From assembly GCA_023665865.1 (NCBI GenBank), contig JAMPDC010000001.1, positions 2,431,659 through 2,495,658 of the forward strand: DNA of 64,000 nucleotides. Direction: 5' to 3'. The translations under genes and the position numbers were made by a program. Below the pieces are notes generated by a model, which made no database searches, was not told the origin of the DNA, and worked only from the letters and a program-made list of their open reading frames with translations. Positions 21,198-30,673 of the stretch are shown here, piece after piece; the stretch's first letter is position 1, and the number at the start of each line of letters is the position of its first letter. This stretch comes from Staphylococcus sp. GTDB taxonomy: Bacteria > Bacteroidota > Bacteroidia > Bacteroidales > Muribaculaceae.

Positions 21198-24100
21198 ATG
21201 ACAAAAAGAATCTGGAATGTTGTCCTTGTTCTGGCGTGTCTGCTGGGCTATCAGTCTGCACATGCCGACTTCAAGGACATCAAAGTTGATTTGACAGACG
21301 GCAATCTGCTGACAGAGCAGGAAGTTGCCGACAAGTCATTGACTACATTCGGAGTTGCCGTCGGTGCTGACGGTTCTGTTTCCCGCGTTGCTGCTGACGA
21401 TGCTTCAGCTGCGATAGTGCTTACTGGAAAATTCCACAGCAAAGAGCACGGCTGGGGCAATTTTACTTCGACCGTGAAAGTTGATGGTCCGGTGAAGGTT
21501 TCAATGGGAACCTGCGCATGGGGCGGTGATGTTACTGTCAAAAATGAAGCCGGTGAGACTGTAGCTTCATTTAACACAAACACCGGAGCCTGCTTCCATA
21601 ATGACAAGGTAGCCAACATCGCTTCGGCTACCTACAAGGGTGGTGCTGCAACTATCACTATCTCCGGCGGTTCCTACACTCCCTACATTGCGGTTGAGGC
21701 AGTCGATCCCGCTGACCTTGTTGAAGAGGTTGAGGTTTCCTTCGGCTTCGGTGACTATGCCGATGCCGGAATACTTCCTGCCGGTGAGAAGGTGGAGATA
21801 GGCAAGACTTTCACCATTCCCGCTAACTTCACAATGTATCAGGAGGGCAAGACTCTCGTCGGATGGACCGATGGCTCCAAGCGCTACGAGATCGGTGAAG
21901 TCGTGACCGTGGCTGGACCTCTCGCGCTCACTCCGGTCTTCGTCGACAACACCGTCACTCTCGCTGACCGTACTGAAAATGTGACCCTCCGTTGGGACTT
22001 CCAGCGTCAGAACGGCGCACCGACCGTAGGTTTTGAAGGTAAGGCCGGTTTCTGGGTAGCTCAGGCCAAGATCGGCACTGAGATCATCGACGTCCGCATG
22101 GATTTCGACACTAACAACGGTGGCAAAATCGCCAACGGCAACTGGACCGACTGGGCACAGATGAACGCCGGTACAACTTTCACCGTCCCTGCATGCAAAG
22201 GCGCGGTTGTCTCAACCGAAGCCTACAATGTTCCAACCACTACTACTGTGGATGGTATGATGATTGGAAACGGCACAAATACTCCTGAATTTATTTGTCA
22301 GAGCAATGCCGAATTTGTTGACGTGGTCATTGGCGATGGTGCATATTATCGTTACATTCAGGTTGTTCTTCCTGTTGCTCCCAAGGATATAGTCGGTTCT
22401 TCATTCGAAAATCAGGAAGCGTCTGTCGTATGGGCTTTCAACAACACTTCTACTTATATGGAAGATGTTGTTGCATCTCCCGAAGGATCGTTTTCCATCA
22501 CAAGCTTCGATGCAGGAGTCTGCACTGTGAAGACAACGAAGGCAACAACACTCTGCCCCAATGTCAATTTCGTCTGCATTGCATCTGGTACAGGTGCAGC
22601 TGACCTTCTCAAATGGACTGTCAAGCCAGTCAAGGGGCTCCAATTCACTCCCACTTCAATCAGTTTCTACGTCGGACGTGATGGCACTGACGGTGCCGGC
22701 AAGGACGTCACAGTCCGTGGACAGGTTGGCGATGGAGAAGAAGTGCTTTTCGCTGCCATAACTCCTCATCGTAACAACAAGACCCAGGAGGCGGATAAGT
22801 GGGGGGCCGATGAGTCATACACCACTAAATTCGAATATACCTTGACTCACGAACAGCAGCAGGCTCTTACTTCCGGTGAAGGCTTCAGCCTCGTGCTCAA
22901 CAACGGCTATGCAACCAATAAGGCTTTGATGGTATCCGATGTTCACATCAACGGTGTGCTCAACGGTACTGTTGAGTCTGTTGATAAATTCACTCTCACG
23001 CTTGCATCAAATCTTGAAGATGCTTGCAAACTGTCTGTTTATCCTGCCGCCGATAAATATGAGTTCGGAACAGAAGTCGCTATTTCTGCCGTGCGCAATT
23101 TTGGCTACAAATTCATCAACTGGACCGATGCTGCCGGTAAAGAAGTGTCGACTGAACTCTCGTTCAAGTATGAAATCACTGCTGATGCCGAGCTGACCGC
23201 TAACTTCGAGAAGCTTACTACCTACTCACTCGACTATGGCGTTGAGGGTGGTGCAAATCTGTATATGGTTCAGCCTCAACCTGCGCCTGTAGTGGTCGAT
23301 GGCAAGAATATGTATGAGGAAGGTACTGTCGTAACCCTCACTGCAAGCAGCAATGACATCCTCACCTTCACCAACTGGAGCGACGGCGCTACATTTGCTG
23401 AAACCAAGGTGACTATGGATGGTGATAAGTCACTGACCGCTGTTTACTCTGTTGTTGACTATATAGTCGGCTGGGACTTCTATCTTGCAGGTGCCAACGG
23501 TCGTCCGGCAGATTTCTCGTCAACTCCTGAAAACGAAAGCGCAACTCTTATCCTCCGTGATGCCGAAGGCAACACTCAGGGCTGGCTTGACAAGTCGACC
23601 GTTGCAGCCGGTGGTTATGAAAGCTTCGAAGGTGCGGCAGTCAACTGGAAGAAGCTCGGACAATACTATTATCAGACCAAGGTGAATGCTCGTGACTTCT
23701 CCAACATCAAGGTGCAGGCCAAGATGATGTATAACTACAATGCCTACACTACCCAGGTCCTCGAATACTCACTCGATGGTGAGGCCTGGAACGAAGTGAC
23801 CCGCATGACTATGGAAGGTGCCAAGACTCAGAATGAAATCGCAGGCACTCTTCCTGCCGAGGCCAATCATGCCGAGACTCTCTTCATTCGCTGGCGTCCC
23901 GATCTTGACAGTACGGTTGACGGAACCCCTGCTGCTGACAATGATGGTACGGCAATCTCTGCAATCTACATTATTGCAGATGCCAATGTCTACAACGACG
24001 GTGTCGCTCCCAAGCTCATCTCGTCTGTTCCATCCGACAATGCTGCCGGTGCATCATCTACCGGCCGCATCGTCCTCAACTTCGATGAGAAAGTCAAGCT

Positions 24101-25628
24101 CACGGCTGCTGCCAAGGCTACTATCAACGGCAAGGAACTTGAACTGGCAGTCTCAGGCAAGACTGTAACCGCCAACTACCGTAACCTTGACTATGCTACC
24201 GAGTATGTCTTCAACCTCGCTGCAGGTTCTGTCAGCGATGCTGCAGGCAATACTATGACCGAGCCTGTGAAAATCACGTTCACAACCATGAGCCGTCCGA
24301 CTGTTGCAAAGGTCGGTTTCGACAAGGAGGTCACCAACGCTGCTGAGTTCCTCGCAGCTCTCGAAGCGGCTAATACACGCAGTGACAAGAGCACTCGTTA
24401 CCGCATCTTCCTCCATAACGGAACTTACGATCTTGGCAAGGCTACTCTCACAGGTATCTCTGCTCCCTACATTTCGCTCATTGGTGAGAGCCAGGACGGA
24501 GTTGTCATCGTCAACAAGCCTGAGGTTGAGGGTATCGGCGTGACAGCCACTCTCTTCAACACCAGTACCGGTCTCTACATGCAGGACATCACTCTCAAGA
24601 ATGACTATCCCTACGCCAACACCACCGGTCGTGCTGTCTGTCTTCAGGACAAGGGTAACAAGACCGTGGCAAAGCGTGTGACACTTCTTTCATATCAGGA
24701 TACATACTATAGCAACAACTCATCTTCACGCTTCTACTGGGAAGATTCAGAAATCCACGGAACTGTCGACTTCCTCTGCGGTGGCGGTGACGTTTTCTAC
24801 AACCGTGTCAACCTCGTTGTCGAGAACCGTAAGGGCAATGTGATTGCAGCTCCCAACGGCCAGCTCAAATACGGTTATGTATTCCTTGACTGCGAGATCA
24901 ACTGTCCTGCAGGTGCCGAATCTGTTGTCAACGGTTCTTACCGTCTCGGTCGTCCCTGGGGTGCCAATGCCCGTGCGCAGTACATCAACACCCGCATGAA
25001 CGTCATTCCCGCCGCCGACGGTTGGGGTGAAATGGGTGGTAATAAGCCGGAAGTATTCGCTGAATTCAACAGTACCGACAAGAACGGAACAGCTGTCGAT
25101 CTCTATACCCGCAAAGTGAAATTCGATGGTGGCACTCAAGCAAGCGCTATCCTCACCGAGGCTCAGGTTGCCGAACTCAGCATTGAGAACGTTATGGGTG
25201 GTTCTGACGAATGGAATCCTCTCGGCCTTACCGAACAGGCTCCCATTGTCACCAACCTTTCTCTCGAAAACGGTGTCCTCTCATGGGACAACAGTGACTA
25301 CGTGTCTTGCTGGGCTATCTGCAAGGACGGCAAGGTGATCGCCTTCACTACTGAACCCACCTATGATATTTCTGGAAGCCGTGCCGACGAGGCTGTCTAC
25401 TCTGTCCGTGCCGCTAACGAAATGGGTGGTCTCGGCGAGGCCATCGTTGCCGGCAATGGCGGTGAGTCGACCGGAATCGACATCATCGGTGCTGATTCGG
25501 CAGTCATGTCCACTGTCTACTACAACATGCAGGGTCTCCGCGTGACTCCCACCGCTGCAGGAGTCTATGTCAAGGTCGACACTCTCGCTTCAGGTGAGAC
25601 TGTTACCACCAAGGTAGTCATCCGATAA
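21198..25628 (+). CDS. Large secreted multidomain pectinesterase (CE8)
   Basis: This 1476-residue exported protein starts at the ATG at 21198 with MTKRIWNVVLVLACLLG, a signal peptide. The C-terminal part (about residues 1040-1330) is a pectinesterase beta-helix: LSYQDTYYSNNSSS near 1165, GTVDFLCGGGDVFY near 1188 and YRLGRPWG near 1247 supply the catalytic Gln, Asp, Asp and Arg. Before it come an SbsA-like Ig domain (about 937-1031) and InlB-type beta-grasp repeats (about 596-672 and 676-752, with a possible third at 179-251). The tail after about 1434 (YYNMQGLRV...GVYVKV...TKVVIR) looks like a type IX secretion sorting domain. It probably removes methyl esters from pectin at the cell surface. 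Confidence 0.88.
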   Translation: MTKRIWNVVLVLACLLGYQSAHADFKDIKVDLTDGNLLTEQEVADKSLTTFGVAVGADGSVSRVAADDASAAIVLTGKFHSKEHGWGNFTSTVKVDGPVKVSMGTCAWGGDVTVKNEAGETVASFNTNTGACFHNDKVANIASATYKGGAATITISGGSYTPYIAVEAVDPADLVEEVEVSFGFGDYADAGILPAGEKVEIGKTFTIPANFTMYQEGKTLVGWTDGSKRYEIGEVVTVAGPLALTPVFVDNTVTLADRTENVTLRWDFQRQNGAPTVGFEGKAGFWVAQAKIGTEIIDVRMDFDTNNGGKIANGNWTDWAQMNAGTTFTVPACKGAVVSTEAYNVPTTTTVDGMMIGNGTNTPEFICQSNAEFVDVVIGDGAYYRYIQVVLPVAPKDIVGSSFENQEASVVWAFNNTSTYMEDVVASPEGSFSITSFDAGVCTVKTTKATTLCPNVNFVCIASGTGAADLLKWTVKPVKGLQFTPTSISFYVGRDGTDGAGKDVTVRGQVGDGEEVLFAAITPHRNNKTQEADKWGADESYTTKFEYTLTHEQQQALTSGEGFSLVLNNGYATNKALMVSDVHINGVLNGTVESVDKFTLTLASNLEDACKLSVYPAADKYEFGTEVAISAVRNFGYKFINWTDAAGKEVSTELSFKYEITADAELTANFEKLTTYSLDYGVEGGANLYMVQPQPAPVVVDGKNMYEEGTVVTLTASSNDILTFTNWSDGATFAETKVTMDGDKSLTAVYSVVDYIVGWDFYLAGANGRPADFSSTPENESATLILRDAEGNTQGWLDKSTVAAGGYESFEGAAVNWKKLGQYYYQTKVNARDFSNIKVQAKMMYNYNAYTTQVLEYSLDGEAWNEVTRMTMEGAKTQNEIAGTLPAEANHAETLFIRWRPDLDSTVDGTPAADNDGTAISAIYIIADANVYNDGVAPKLISSVPSDNAAGASSTGRIVLNFDEKVKLTAAAKATINGKELELAVSGKTVTANYRNLDYATEYVFNLAAGSVSDAAGNTMTEPVKITFTTMSRPTVAKVGFDKEVTNAAEFLAALEAANTRSDKSTRYRIFLHNGTYDLGKATLTGISAPYISLIGESQDGVVIVNKPEVEGIGVTATLFNTSTGLYMQDITLKNDYPYANTTGRAVCLQDKGNKTVAKRVTLLSYQDTYYSNNSSSRFYWEDSEIHGTVDFLCGGGDVFYNRVNLVVENRKGNVIAAPNGQLKYGYVFLDCEINCPAGAESVVNGSYRLGRPWGANARAQYINTRMNVIPAADGWGEMGGNKPEVFAEFNSTDKNGTAVDLYTRKVKFDGGTQASAILTEAQVAELSIENVMGGSDEWNPLGLTEQAPIVTNLSLENGVLSWDNSDYVSCWAICKDGKVIAFTTEPTYDISGSRADEAVYSVRAANEMGGLGEAIVAGNGGESTGIDIIGADSAVMSTVYYNMQGLRVTPTAAGVYVKVDTLASGETVTTKVVIR

Positions 25629-25675
25629 TCATTTTCTCCCGGATTCCCACCTCATATCCGGAACCATCATTAACT

Positions 25676-25714
25676 TCCCCCGGAGCTGTCATCTGGCCGC
25701 TTCGGGGGATTTTG
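25676..25714 (+). terminator. Terminator of the pectinesterase gene
   Basis: TCCCCCG at 25676-25682 pairs with CGGGGGA at 25703-25709, followed by TTTT. Confidence 0.7.
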
Positions 25715-25736
25715 CTTCTCTACAGAGGAGTTTAAG

Positions 25737-25768
25737 TTTGATTATTCGGCGGATTTTATGTATTTTTG
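25737..25768 (+). promoter_or_regulatory. Promoter of the TlpA-like gene
   Basis: TTTG at 25737-25740, a 20-nt spacer and TATTTTTG at 25761-25768: a full-match Bacteroidales promoter. It fixes the start codon at 25796 rather than 25766. Confidence 0.8.
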
Positions 25769-25795
25769 CTGCAAATAAATATTGAAAATTCAGAT

Positions 25796-26914
25796 ATGAA
25801 CAAAAAATCTATCATCATGCTTTCCGCCGGAATGTTGGCGGTCAGTGCATGTGGCCTCCAGGCACAGTCAAACTACACTGTCACTCTCCCTGTTCCTGCA
25901 GAAAAGAACAATACCATGGCCTATCTCATCGACTTCGATACAAGCGAGAAGGTTGACTCGGTAGTCGTCACTGACAATCAGGTACGTTTCACCGGTTCAG
26001 TTGCAGATCCTTTCATCGGACGCATTTATGTCGACGGCGCCCGCGGTCCCATACTCATCGTCGAGGAAGGTGACATCACTTTCACTCCCGAGCGTGCTGT
26101 CAGCGGTACACCCCTCAACGTAAAGATGACTCAGTACAACGACCAGCTCTCAAAGATAGAGACTGAGGCCCGTTCGCTCAATCCCAAGGACTCGACACAG
26201 AGAGTACAGCTCGAGCAGCTTTATTCCCAATATGAGTCTGTGATGACCAATGCCTACAACGACAACAAGGACAATGCCCTTGGTCTCTACTTCTTCCTCC
26301 AGACTGCATCTGATATGGATGCCGCTGACTTCAACGCCGCTGTCGCAGCCAATCCGTCTCTCTCAAAGTCAAAGCGTGTACAGGCAGTCACCCAGGCAGC
26401 TCTTGCAAAGGCTGAGACCTCTGTCGGTAAGCACTATAAGGACTTCTCGGTGACCTACAACGGCAAGACCGAGAAACTCAGCGACTACGTTAAGCCCGGT
26501 CGCTACACACTCGTCGATTTCTGGGCAAGCTGGTGTGGTCCCTGCATCCGTCAGGCCAAAGTCATCAAGCAGCTCTACAATAAGTATAAGGATCAGGGTC
26601 TCGACGTCGTGGGTGTCGCTGTCTGGGACGAACCCGACAACACTGTCAAGGCTATCGGTACCCACAAACTCGACTGGCCCTGCATCATCAACGCACAGAC
26701 CATCCCCACCGATCTCTATGGCATCCGCGCCATTCCCTGCATAATCCTTATCAATCCTGAGGGCATTATCGTTTCGCGCGACAAGCAGAGCGAAGAACTT
26801 ATCGCTGACGTTGACAACGCCATGGCTACCTACAAGGCTTCAGCCCAAACTGAAGTTGCTCCTGCCACTGCCGACAAGGATACAGCCGCAGTTGACAACA
26901 GTGTGATTTTTTAA
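25796..26914 (+). CDS. TlpA-like thioredoxin-fold protein with DUF4369-like N terminus
   Basis: This 372-residue envelope protein has an N-terminal signal; VSAC at residues 17-20 could be a lipobox. The region of about 25-130 resembles DUF4369, a helical part follows, and the C-terminal thioredoxin domain carries the redox motif WASWCGPCIRQAK (cysteines near 247 and 250) and the cis-proline region IRAIPCIILINPEG. Such proteins reduce disulfides in periplasmic partners, for example in cytochrome maturation or oxidative stress; the partner is unknown. The ATG at 25796 is chosen because the -7 box ends at 25768. Confidence 0.88.
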   Translation: MNKKSIIMLSAGMLAVSACGLQAQSNYTVTLPVPAEKNNTMAYLIDFDTSEKVDSVVVTDNQVRFTGSVADPFIGRIYVDGARGPILIVEEGDITFTPERAVSGTPLNVKMTQYNDQLSKIETEARSLNPKDSTQRVQLEQLYSQYESVMTNAYNDNKDNALGLYFFLQTASDMDAADFNAAVAANPSLSKSKRVQAVTQAALAKAETSVGKHYKDFSVTYNGKTEKLSDYVKPGRYTLVDFWASWCGPCIRQAKVIKQLYNKYKDQGLDVVGVAVWDEPDNTVKAIGTHKLDWPCIINAQTIPTDLYGIRAIPCIILINPEGIIVSRDKQSEELIADVDNAMATYKASAQTEVAPATADKDTAAVDNSVIF

Positions 26915-26935
26915 AAAAACAAAGACATTTTCGAT

Positions 26936-27703
26936 ATGACAGAAAGAGATCTTAAGGATCTTCTTGATACAGAGGCGGCGAGAATCAACTCGCCGTCTTT
27001 CATTAGTGACGATCCTGTCCAGTTTCCGCGCCGTTTCTCCGATCTGCGCGACATTGAGCTCGCCGCACTCCTCACGTCGGGCATCGCCTGGGGCAACCGC
27101 AAGATGATCTGCCGCGACTGCGACCGTCTCCTTGCCCTTATGGACAATCAGCCTTACAACTATCTCATTGACCGTGGCTATGAAGACCTTCCTGACGGTC
27201 AGAATATCCACCGCACTTTTTTCACCCAGCATCTCAAGCACTACATGAGAGGCTTGCGCGAGATCTATCTCCGCCACGGCTCGCTCCAGGAGTTTGGACG
27301 TGCCGAGGGGATAGCCTCGTCAGAGACTCCGTCGTGGGAACTCGTCGCCGGCATCAACCGCATGTTGGCCGAGACCGATCCGGCCAATTCAGCTCTTGCT
27401 TCGCGTTGTCTCCCGCAGAATCTGGCCACTACAGCCCTCAAGCGTGTCAACATGGCCTTGCGCTGGCTCGTGCGCGATGACGGTATTGTCGATCTCGGAG
27501 TGTGGGATGTCATCAAGCCGTCGCAGCTCTACATCCCGCTCGACGTCCATGTCGGCGACATCTCGCGCGAGCTCGGCCTGCTCTCTCGTAAGGCTGACGA
27601 CCGCCGTTCGGTCAACGAACTGACCGCACGTCTCCGCGACTTCAATCCCTCAGATCCCACCATCTACGACTTCGCTCTCTTCGGCATAGGCATGAAGCTC
27701 TGA
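26936..27703 (+). CDS. TIGR02757 family protein
   Basis: This 255-residue soluble protein without a signal peptide matches the TIGR02757 family, widespread in Bacteroidota and spirochaetes and of unknown function. Recognisable features are the start RDIELAALLTSGIAWGNRK, the middle KRVNMALRWLVRDDGIVDLG, and the ending YDFALFGIGMK. The helical character and the closing motif recall helix-hairpin-helix DNA glycosylase folds, but no catalytic residues can be assigned. It starts 21 bases after the TlpA-like gene and ends at a strong terminator. Confidence 0.85.
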   Translation: MTERDLKDLLDTEAARINSPSFISDDPVQFPRRFSDLRDIELAALLTSGIAWGNRKMICRDCDRLLALMDNQPYNYLIDRGYEDLPDGQNIHRTFFTQHLKHYMRGLREIYLRHGSLQEFGRAEGIASSETPSWELVAGINRMLAETDPANSALASRCLPQNLATTALKRVNMALRWLVRDDGIVDLGVWDVIKPSQLYIPLDVHVGDISRELGLLSRKADDRRSVNELTARLRDFNPSDPTIYDFALFGIGMKL

Positions 27704-27722
27704 CAGCTGGAGTTTAAGCATG

Positions 27723-27771
27723 AAAAAATCCTGCACTGTCGACAGATTGTTCAGCAGTGCAGGATTTTTTT
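27723..27771. terminator. Bidirectional terminator between TIGR02757 and malQ
   Basis: AAAAAATCCTGCACTG at 27723-27738 is perfectly complementary to 27755-27770, 16 base pairs with A and T runs at the ends. It serves the convergent genes on both sides. Confidence 0.9.
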
Positions 27772-27797
27772 AGATTTATACTAACTCTTAGCGATGT

Positions 27798-30479
27798 TTA
27801 TCGTCCCGAGTGGGTGATCTCTTCGCGCAGACGGTTGTTGAATTCGTCCTGTCCGTTGAGGTCTTCAAGAGTCAGGTGCATACGGTAGCGCCAGTAGTGG
27901 CGTGGGTTGGCAGGGATATTGATGAGTTCCTCGCGCGGATCCTGACGGCGGAGCACTCCGTCGATCGACAGCCAGTCCTGGAGCGGAAGTATGCAGAGCA
28001 TCGAGGGCGACTGGAGGTGCATGCGCACGATGCGGTCGCAGATCCATGGTTCGGCATATTGAGGAGCCGGACCCGCTTCGCCGAGCACCTCATTGAAGTA
28101 GCGCTGGGTAGCGTCGCGGTCGCTTTCCCACCAGCGGCGTATTCCATCCATGTCGTGGGTCGATGTTGTGCAGACCGAGCGGTAGGGATAGTTCCATGTA
28201 TTGCCGAAGGTTGCGTTCGGATCTTTCGGCATGCGCTGGATCTCAAGCACCAGAATCTCGAGATTGTTCATCACGGCGGGCACACAGGCGGGAATCATGC
28301 CGAGGTCTTCGGCGCAGACGAGCATGTCGGTCGCATCGGTCAGCGGAGGTAACTTCCACATCGCCTTGCCATACCAGAAGTCGTTGTTGCGGCGGTAGAA
28401 GAAGTCGTTATACATGCGGTTGTAGCACCACTTCTCGTAGTCGTTGAGCGCACGGTAGGCGTATGTGAACTGTGCGGAGATACGCGGATGATATTTACCC
28501 TTCTCATAGGGATCCTCGATGAAGAGCACTTCGTCGAGGAAGCCGAGGAGCGCATTGCAGATGCGGTTGTTACGGTCATTGTTTTCCTGCGTGGCAAAGA
28601 AATCCACGACCTTGCGCTGGGTGTTGAACTCATCGCGCAGACGGTAGCGTCCATAACCTTCGTCGATAAGGAAACGGTCACGACATTCGTCTACGTTGTC
28701 CTCGCCGAAGAAGTCGGCAAGCATGTAGTCCATGATGTAGGGACGGGTCTGATGGTCTACATCGATCCAGAAATCATAGCTGTTGCGGAGCTCGTCGGGG
28801 CTGAAGGGGAGCGCGCGGTTAAACACACCGAGCAGACCGTGGACTGCATCCATCGGGATCTGCCAGATGCGGAAGAAGCCGAGCACATGGTCGATTCGGT
28901 AGGCGTCAAAATATTCAGCCATCTTGCGGAAACGGGCTTTCCACCATGCGAAACCGTCTTTTGCCATCTCGTCCCAGTTGTAGGTCGGGAAGCCCCAGTT
29001 CTGACCAAGCACCGAAAAGTCGTCCGGCGGCGCGCCGGCCTGGCAGTCGAGGTTGAAGAGGCGCGGTGAGATCCATGCGTCCACGCTTGTGCGCGAGATG
29101 CCGATAGGTATGTCACCCTTGATGGCGACACCCTTTGAGTGTGCGTAGTCACGCACCTCGCGCATCTGCTTGTCAAGGAAATATTGCTGGTAATAGACGT
29201 AGTTGATATCGTCCTGATGGTTTTTGATGAATTCTGCCACCTTGCCTTCGTCATAGATCGCATACTCACCCCACTTGCTCATGTCGGCAGTGTGGTTGAG
29301 GTCGCGGAGCACACAGAACGCGGCGTATGGTGTCAGCCAAGAGGCGTTTTTGTCAAAGAATGACTTGAAGCTCTCCGTCGCAAGGACATTTCTGCCATCC
29401 TGGGCGAAAAGCTCGCGGGTAAATTCGTTTTTGGCGTTGTTGACGCGTTCATAGTCAACCTGCGGGAGGCGGTTGAGCTCACGGCCGAGATCGTCAAAGT
29501 AGCGCTGACGCTCTTCATTGTCGAGGCGTCCCATCTCCTGAAGGCGGAGATACATCGGGTGGAGCGCAAAGGTGGAGTTTGCATTATAGGGGTAGGAGTC
29601 AGTCCATGTGCCGGTCATGGTGGTGTCGTTTATCGGGAGGAGCTGGACGAAATTTTGTTTCGTGCGGGCAGCCCAGTCGATCATCAGCTTGAGATCGACG
29701 AAATCTCCCACACCGAAGTCGCTCTCGCTGCGGAGCGAGAAGACCGGTATTGCCACGCCTGCTCCACGCCACGGTGCGAGGGGATTGACGAGGCGCTGGC
29801 CAGCATTGACCACCGACACTTCCTGATTGACTTTAGCGAGGTCAATGTGGCGGTTGTCGCGTCCTTCCCAGGCCACGGCTTCACCGGTATTCTTTTTGAT
29901 GATGAGGAACTTATAGTCGGTGCCGGGCGCGATATCTGCAAGCGGGATGTTGGCCGTCCATGTGGGATAGTTAGCGTCACTCATGCGCACAGCCTTCTTG
30001 ATGTCCCAGGCTCCGAGAGCCTTGGCCTCTCCGCTGACTGCCACAACTTCGTCTGGGGCGATCATCGGAGCGTCGACCGAGAGGGTGAGCATGCCGGCAG
30101 CCGGGATGACCGGAGCCATGCGGTCGCCGCGGTGACAGATGCAGTCTGTGAACGCGCTGCTGTAGTATGGTTTGTCCCAGGGCTGGTCCTGCCAGCGGTC
30201 AGTGATGTCATAGATATGAGTATTGTTGCCCAGGCGGAAATGGCGTGGCTTTCCCCACTCCCGGCGGATGTAGCCGTTGTCGTGGCGGACGATATAGCCG
30301 TAGGTGAATTCCCTGACGGTGTCCGGGATCTCCACGCGTACGGTCCACGTTTCCGATCCGGTGAGCTGCATGGGGACTGCTCTCGCATCGTCGTTCTCGC
30401 CAAGAGCGAGCGCAGAGCCGGTGAGATAGAGCGATTCGCCCCATTCGGTGCGGTAGTTGACGGTAAAGGTAAGTTTCAT
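27798..30479 (-). CDS. malQ: 4-alpha-glucanotransferase with N-terminal starch-binding domains
   Basis: MalQ moves alpha-1,4-glucan segments between maltodextrins during starch or glycogen use. The 893-residue protein is longer than E. coli MalQ because of two CBM20-type domains (about residues 1-105 and 125-235). The GH77 barrel follows, with the nucleophile in RIDHVLGFFR (near 527), the acid/base in CAEDLGMIP (near 719) and the third carboxylate in STHDMDGIRRWW (near 774). No signal peptide is present, so it acts in the cytosol on imported or stored glucan. It is a single gene with a -7 box at 30518-30525. Confidence 0.95.
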   Translation of the reverse strand: MKLTFTVNYRTEWGESLYLTGSALALGENDDARAVPMQLTGSETWTVRVEIPDTVREFTYGYIVRHDNGYIRREWGKPRHFRLGNNTHIYDITDRWQDQPWDKPYYSSAFTDCICHRGDRMAPVIPAAGMLTLSVDAPMIAPDEVVAVSGEAKALGAWDIKKAVRMSDANYPTWTANIPLADIAPGTDYKFLIIKKNTGEAVAWEGRDNRHIDLAKVNQEVSVVNAGQRLVNPLAPWRGAGVAIPVFSLRSESDFGVGDFVDLKLMIDWAARTKQNFVQLLPINDTTMTGTWTDSYPYNANSTFALHPMYLRLQEMGRLDNEERQRYFDDLGRELNRLPQVDYERVNNAKNEFTRELFAQDGRNVLATESFKSFFDKNASWLTPYAAFCVLRDLNHTADMSKWGEYAIYDEGKVAEFIKNHQDDINYVYYQQYFLDKQMREVRDYAHSKGVAIKGDIPIGISRTSVDAWISPRLFNLDCQAGAPPDDFSVLGQNWGFPTYNWDEMAKDGFAWWKARFRKMAEYFDAYRIDHVLGFFRIWQIPMDAVHGLLGVFNRALPFSPDELRNSYDFWIDVDHQTRPYIMDYMLADFFGEDNVDECRDRFLIDEGYGRYRLRDEFNTQRKVVDFFATQENNDRNNRICNALLGFLDEVLFIEDPYEKGKYHPRISAQFTYAYRALNDYEKWCYNRMYNDFFYRRNNDFWYGKAMWKLPPLTDATDMLVCAEDLGMIPACVPAVMNNLEILVLEIQRMPKDPNATFGNTWNYPYRSVCTTSTHDMDGIRRWWESDRDATQRYFNEVLGEAGPAPQYAEPWICDRIVRMHLQSPSMLCILPLQDWLSIDGVLRRQDPREELINIPANPRHYWRYRMHLTLEDLNGQDEFNNRLREEITHSGR

Positions 30480-30517
30480 AAGTATGATAGATCTTTAATC
30501 TTTATTTATTGGATAGG

Positions 30518-30525
30518 CAAAGTTA
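30518..30525 (-). promoter_or_regulatory. -7 box of malQ
   Basis: TAACTTTG on the minus strand, 38 nt before the malQ start. The -33 element is unclear. Confidence 0.5.
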
Positions 30526-30580
30526 GCATTTTAGCGATAAAGTGCATAGAAATGGATGATAAAAAAACTTTAGTCACAGA

Positions 30581-30635
30581 AAAAAATTGACAGCTGATAC
30601 TTTCAAGCCAGAAAATATCAGCTGTCAATTTTTTT
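30581..30635 (-). terminator. Terminator of the M16 peptidase gene
   Basis: A 19-base-pair perfect stem (30581-30599 with 30616-30634) containing TTGACAGCTGATA, with A and T runs at its base. It ends the minus-strand peptidase gene upstream of malQ and would also work in the plus direction. Confidence 0.9.
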
Positions 30636-30673
30636 GTCAGTCTGCCGGATTTTTCAGCAGCCGGATGTGTCGG

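Noticed and set aside
29559-30590. Plus-strand open frame of 343 codons opposite malQ
   Set aside because: malQ has all catalytic motifs on the other strand; this frame shows no family features.
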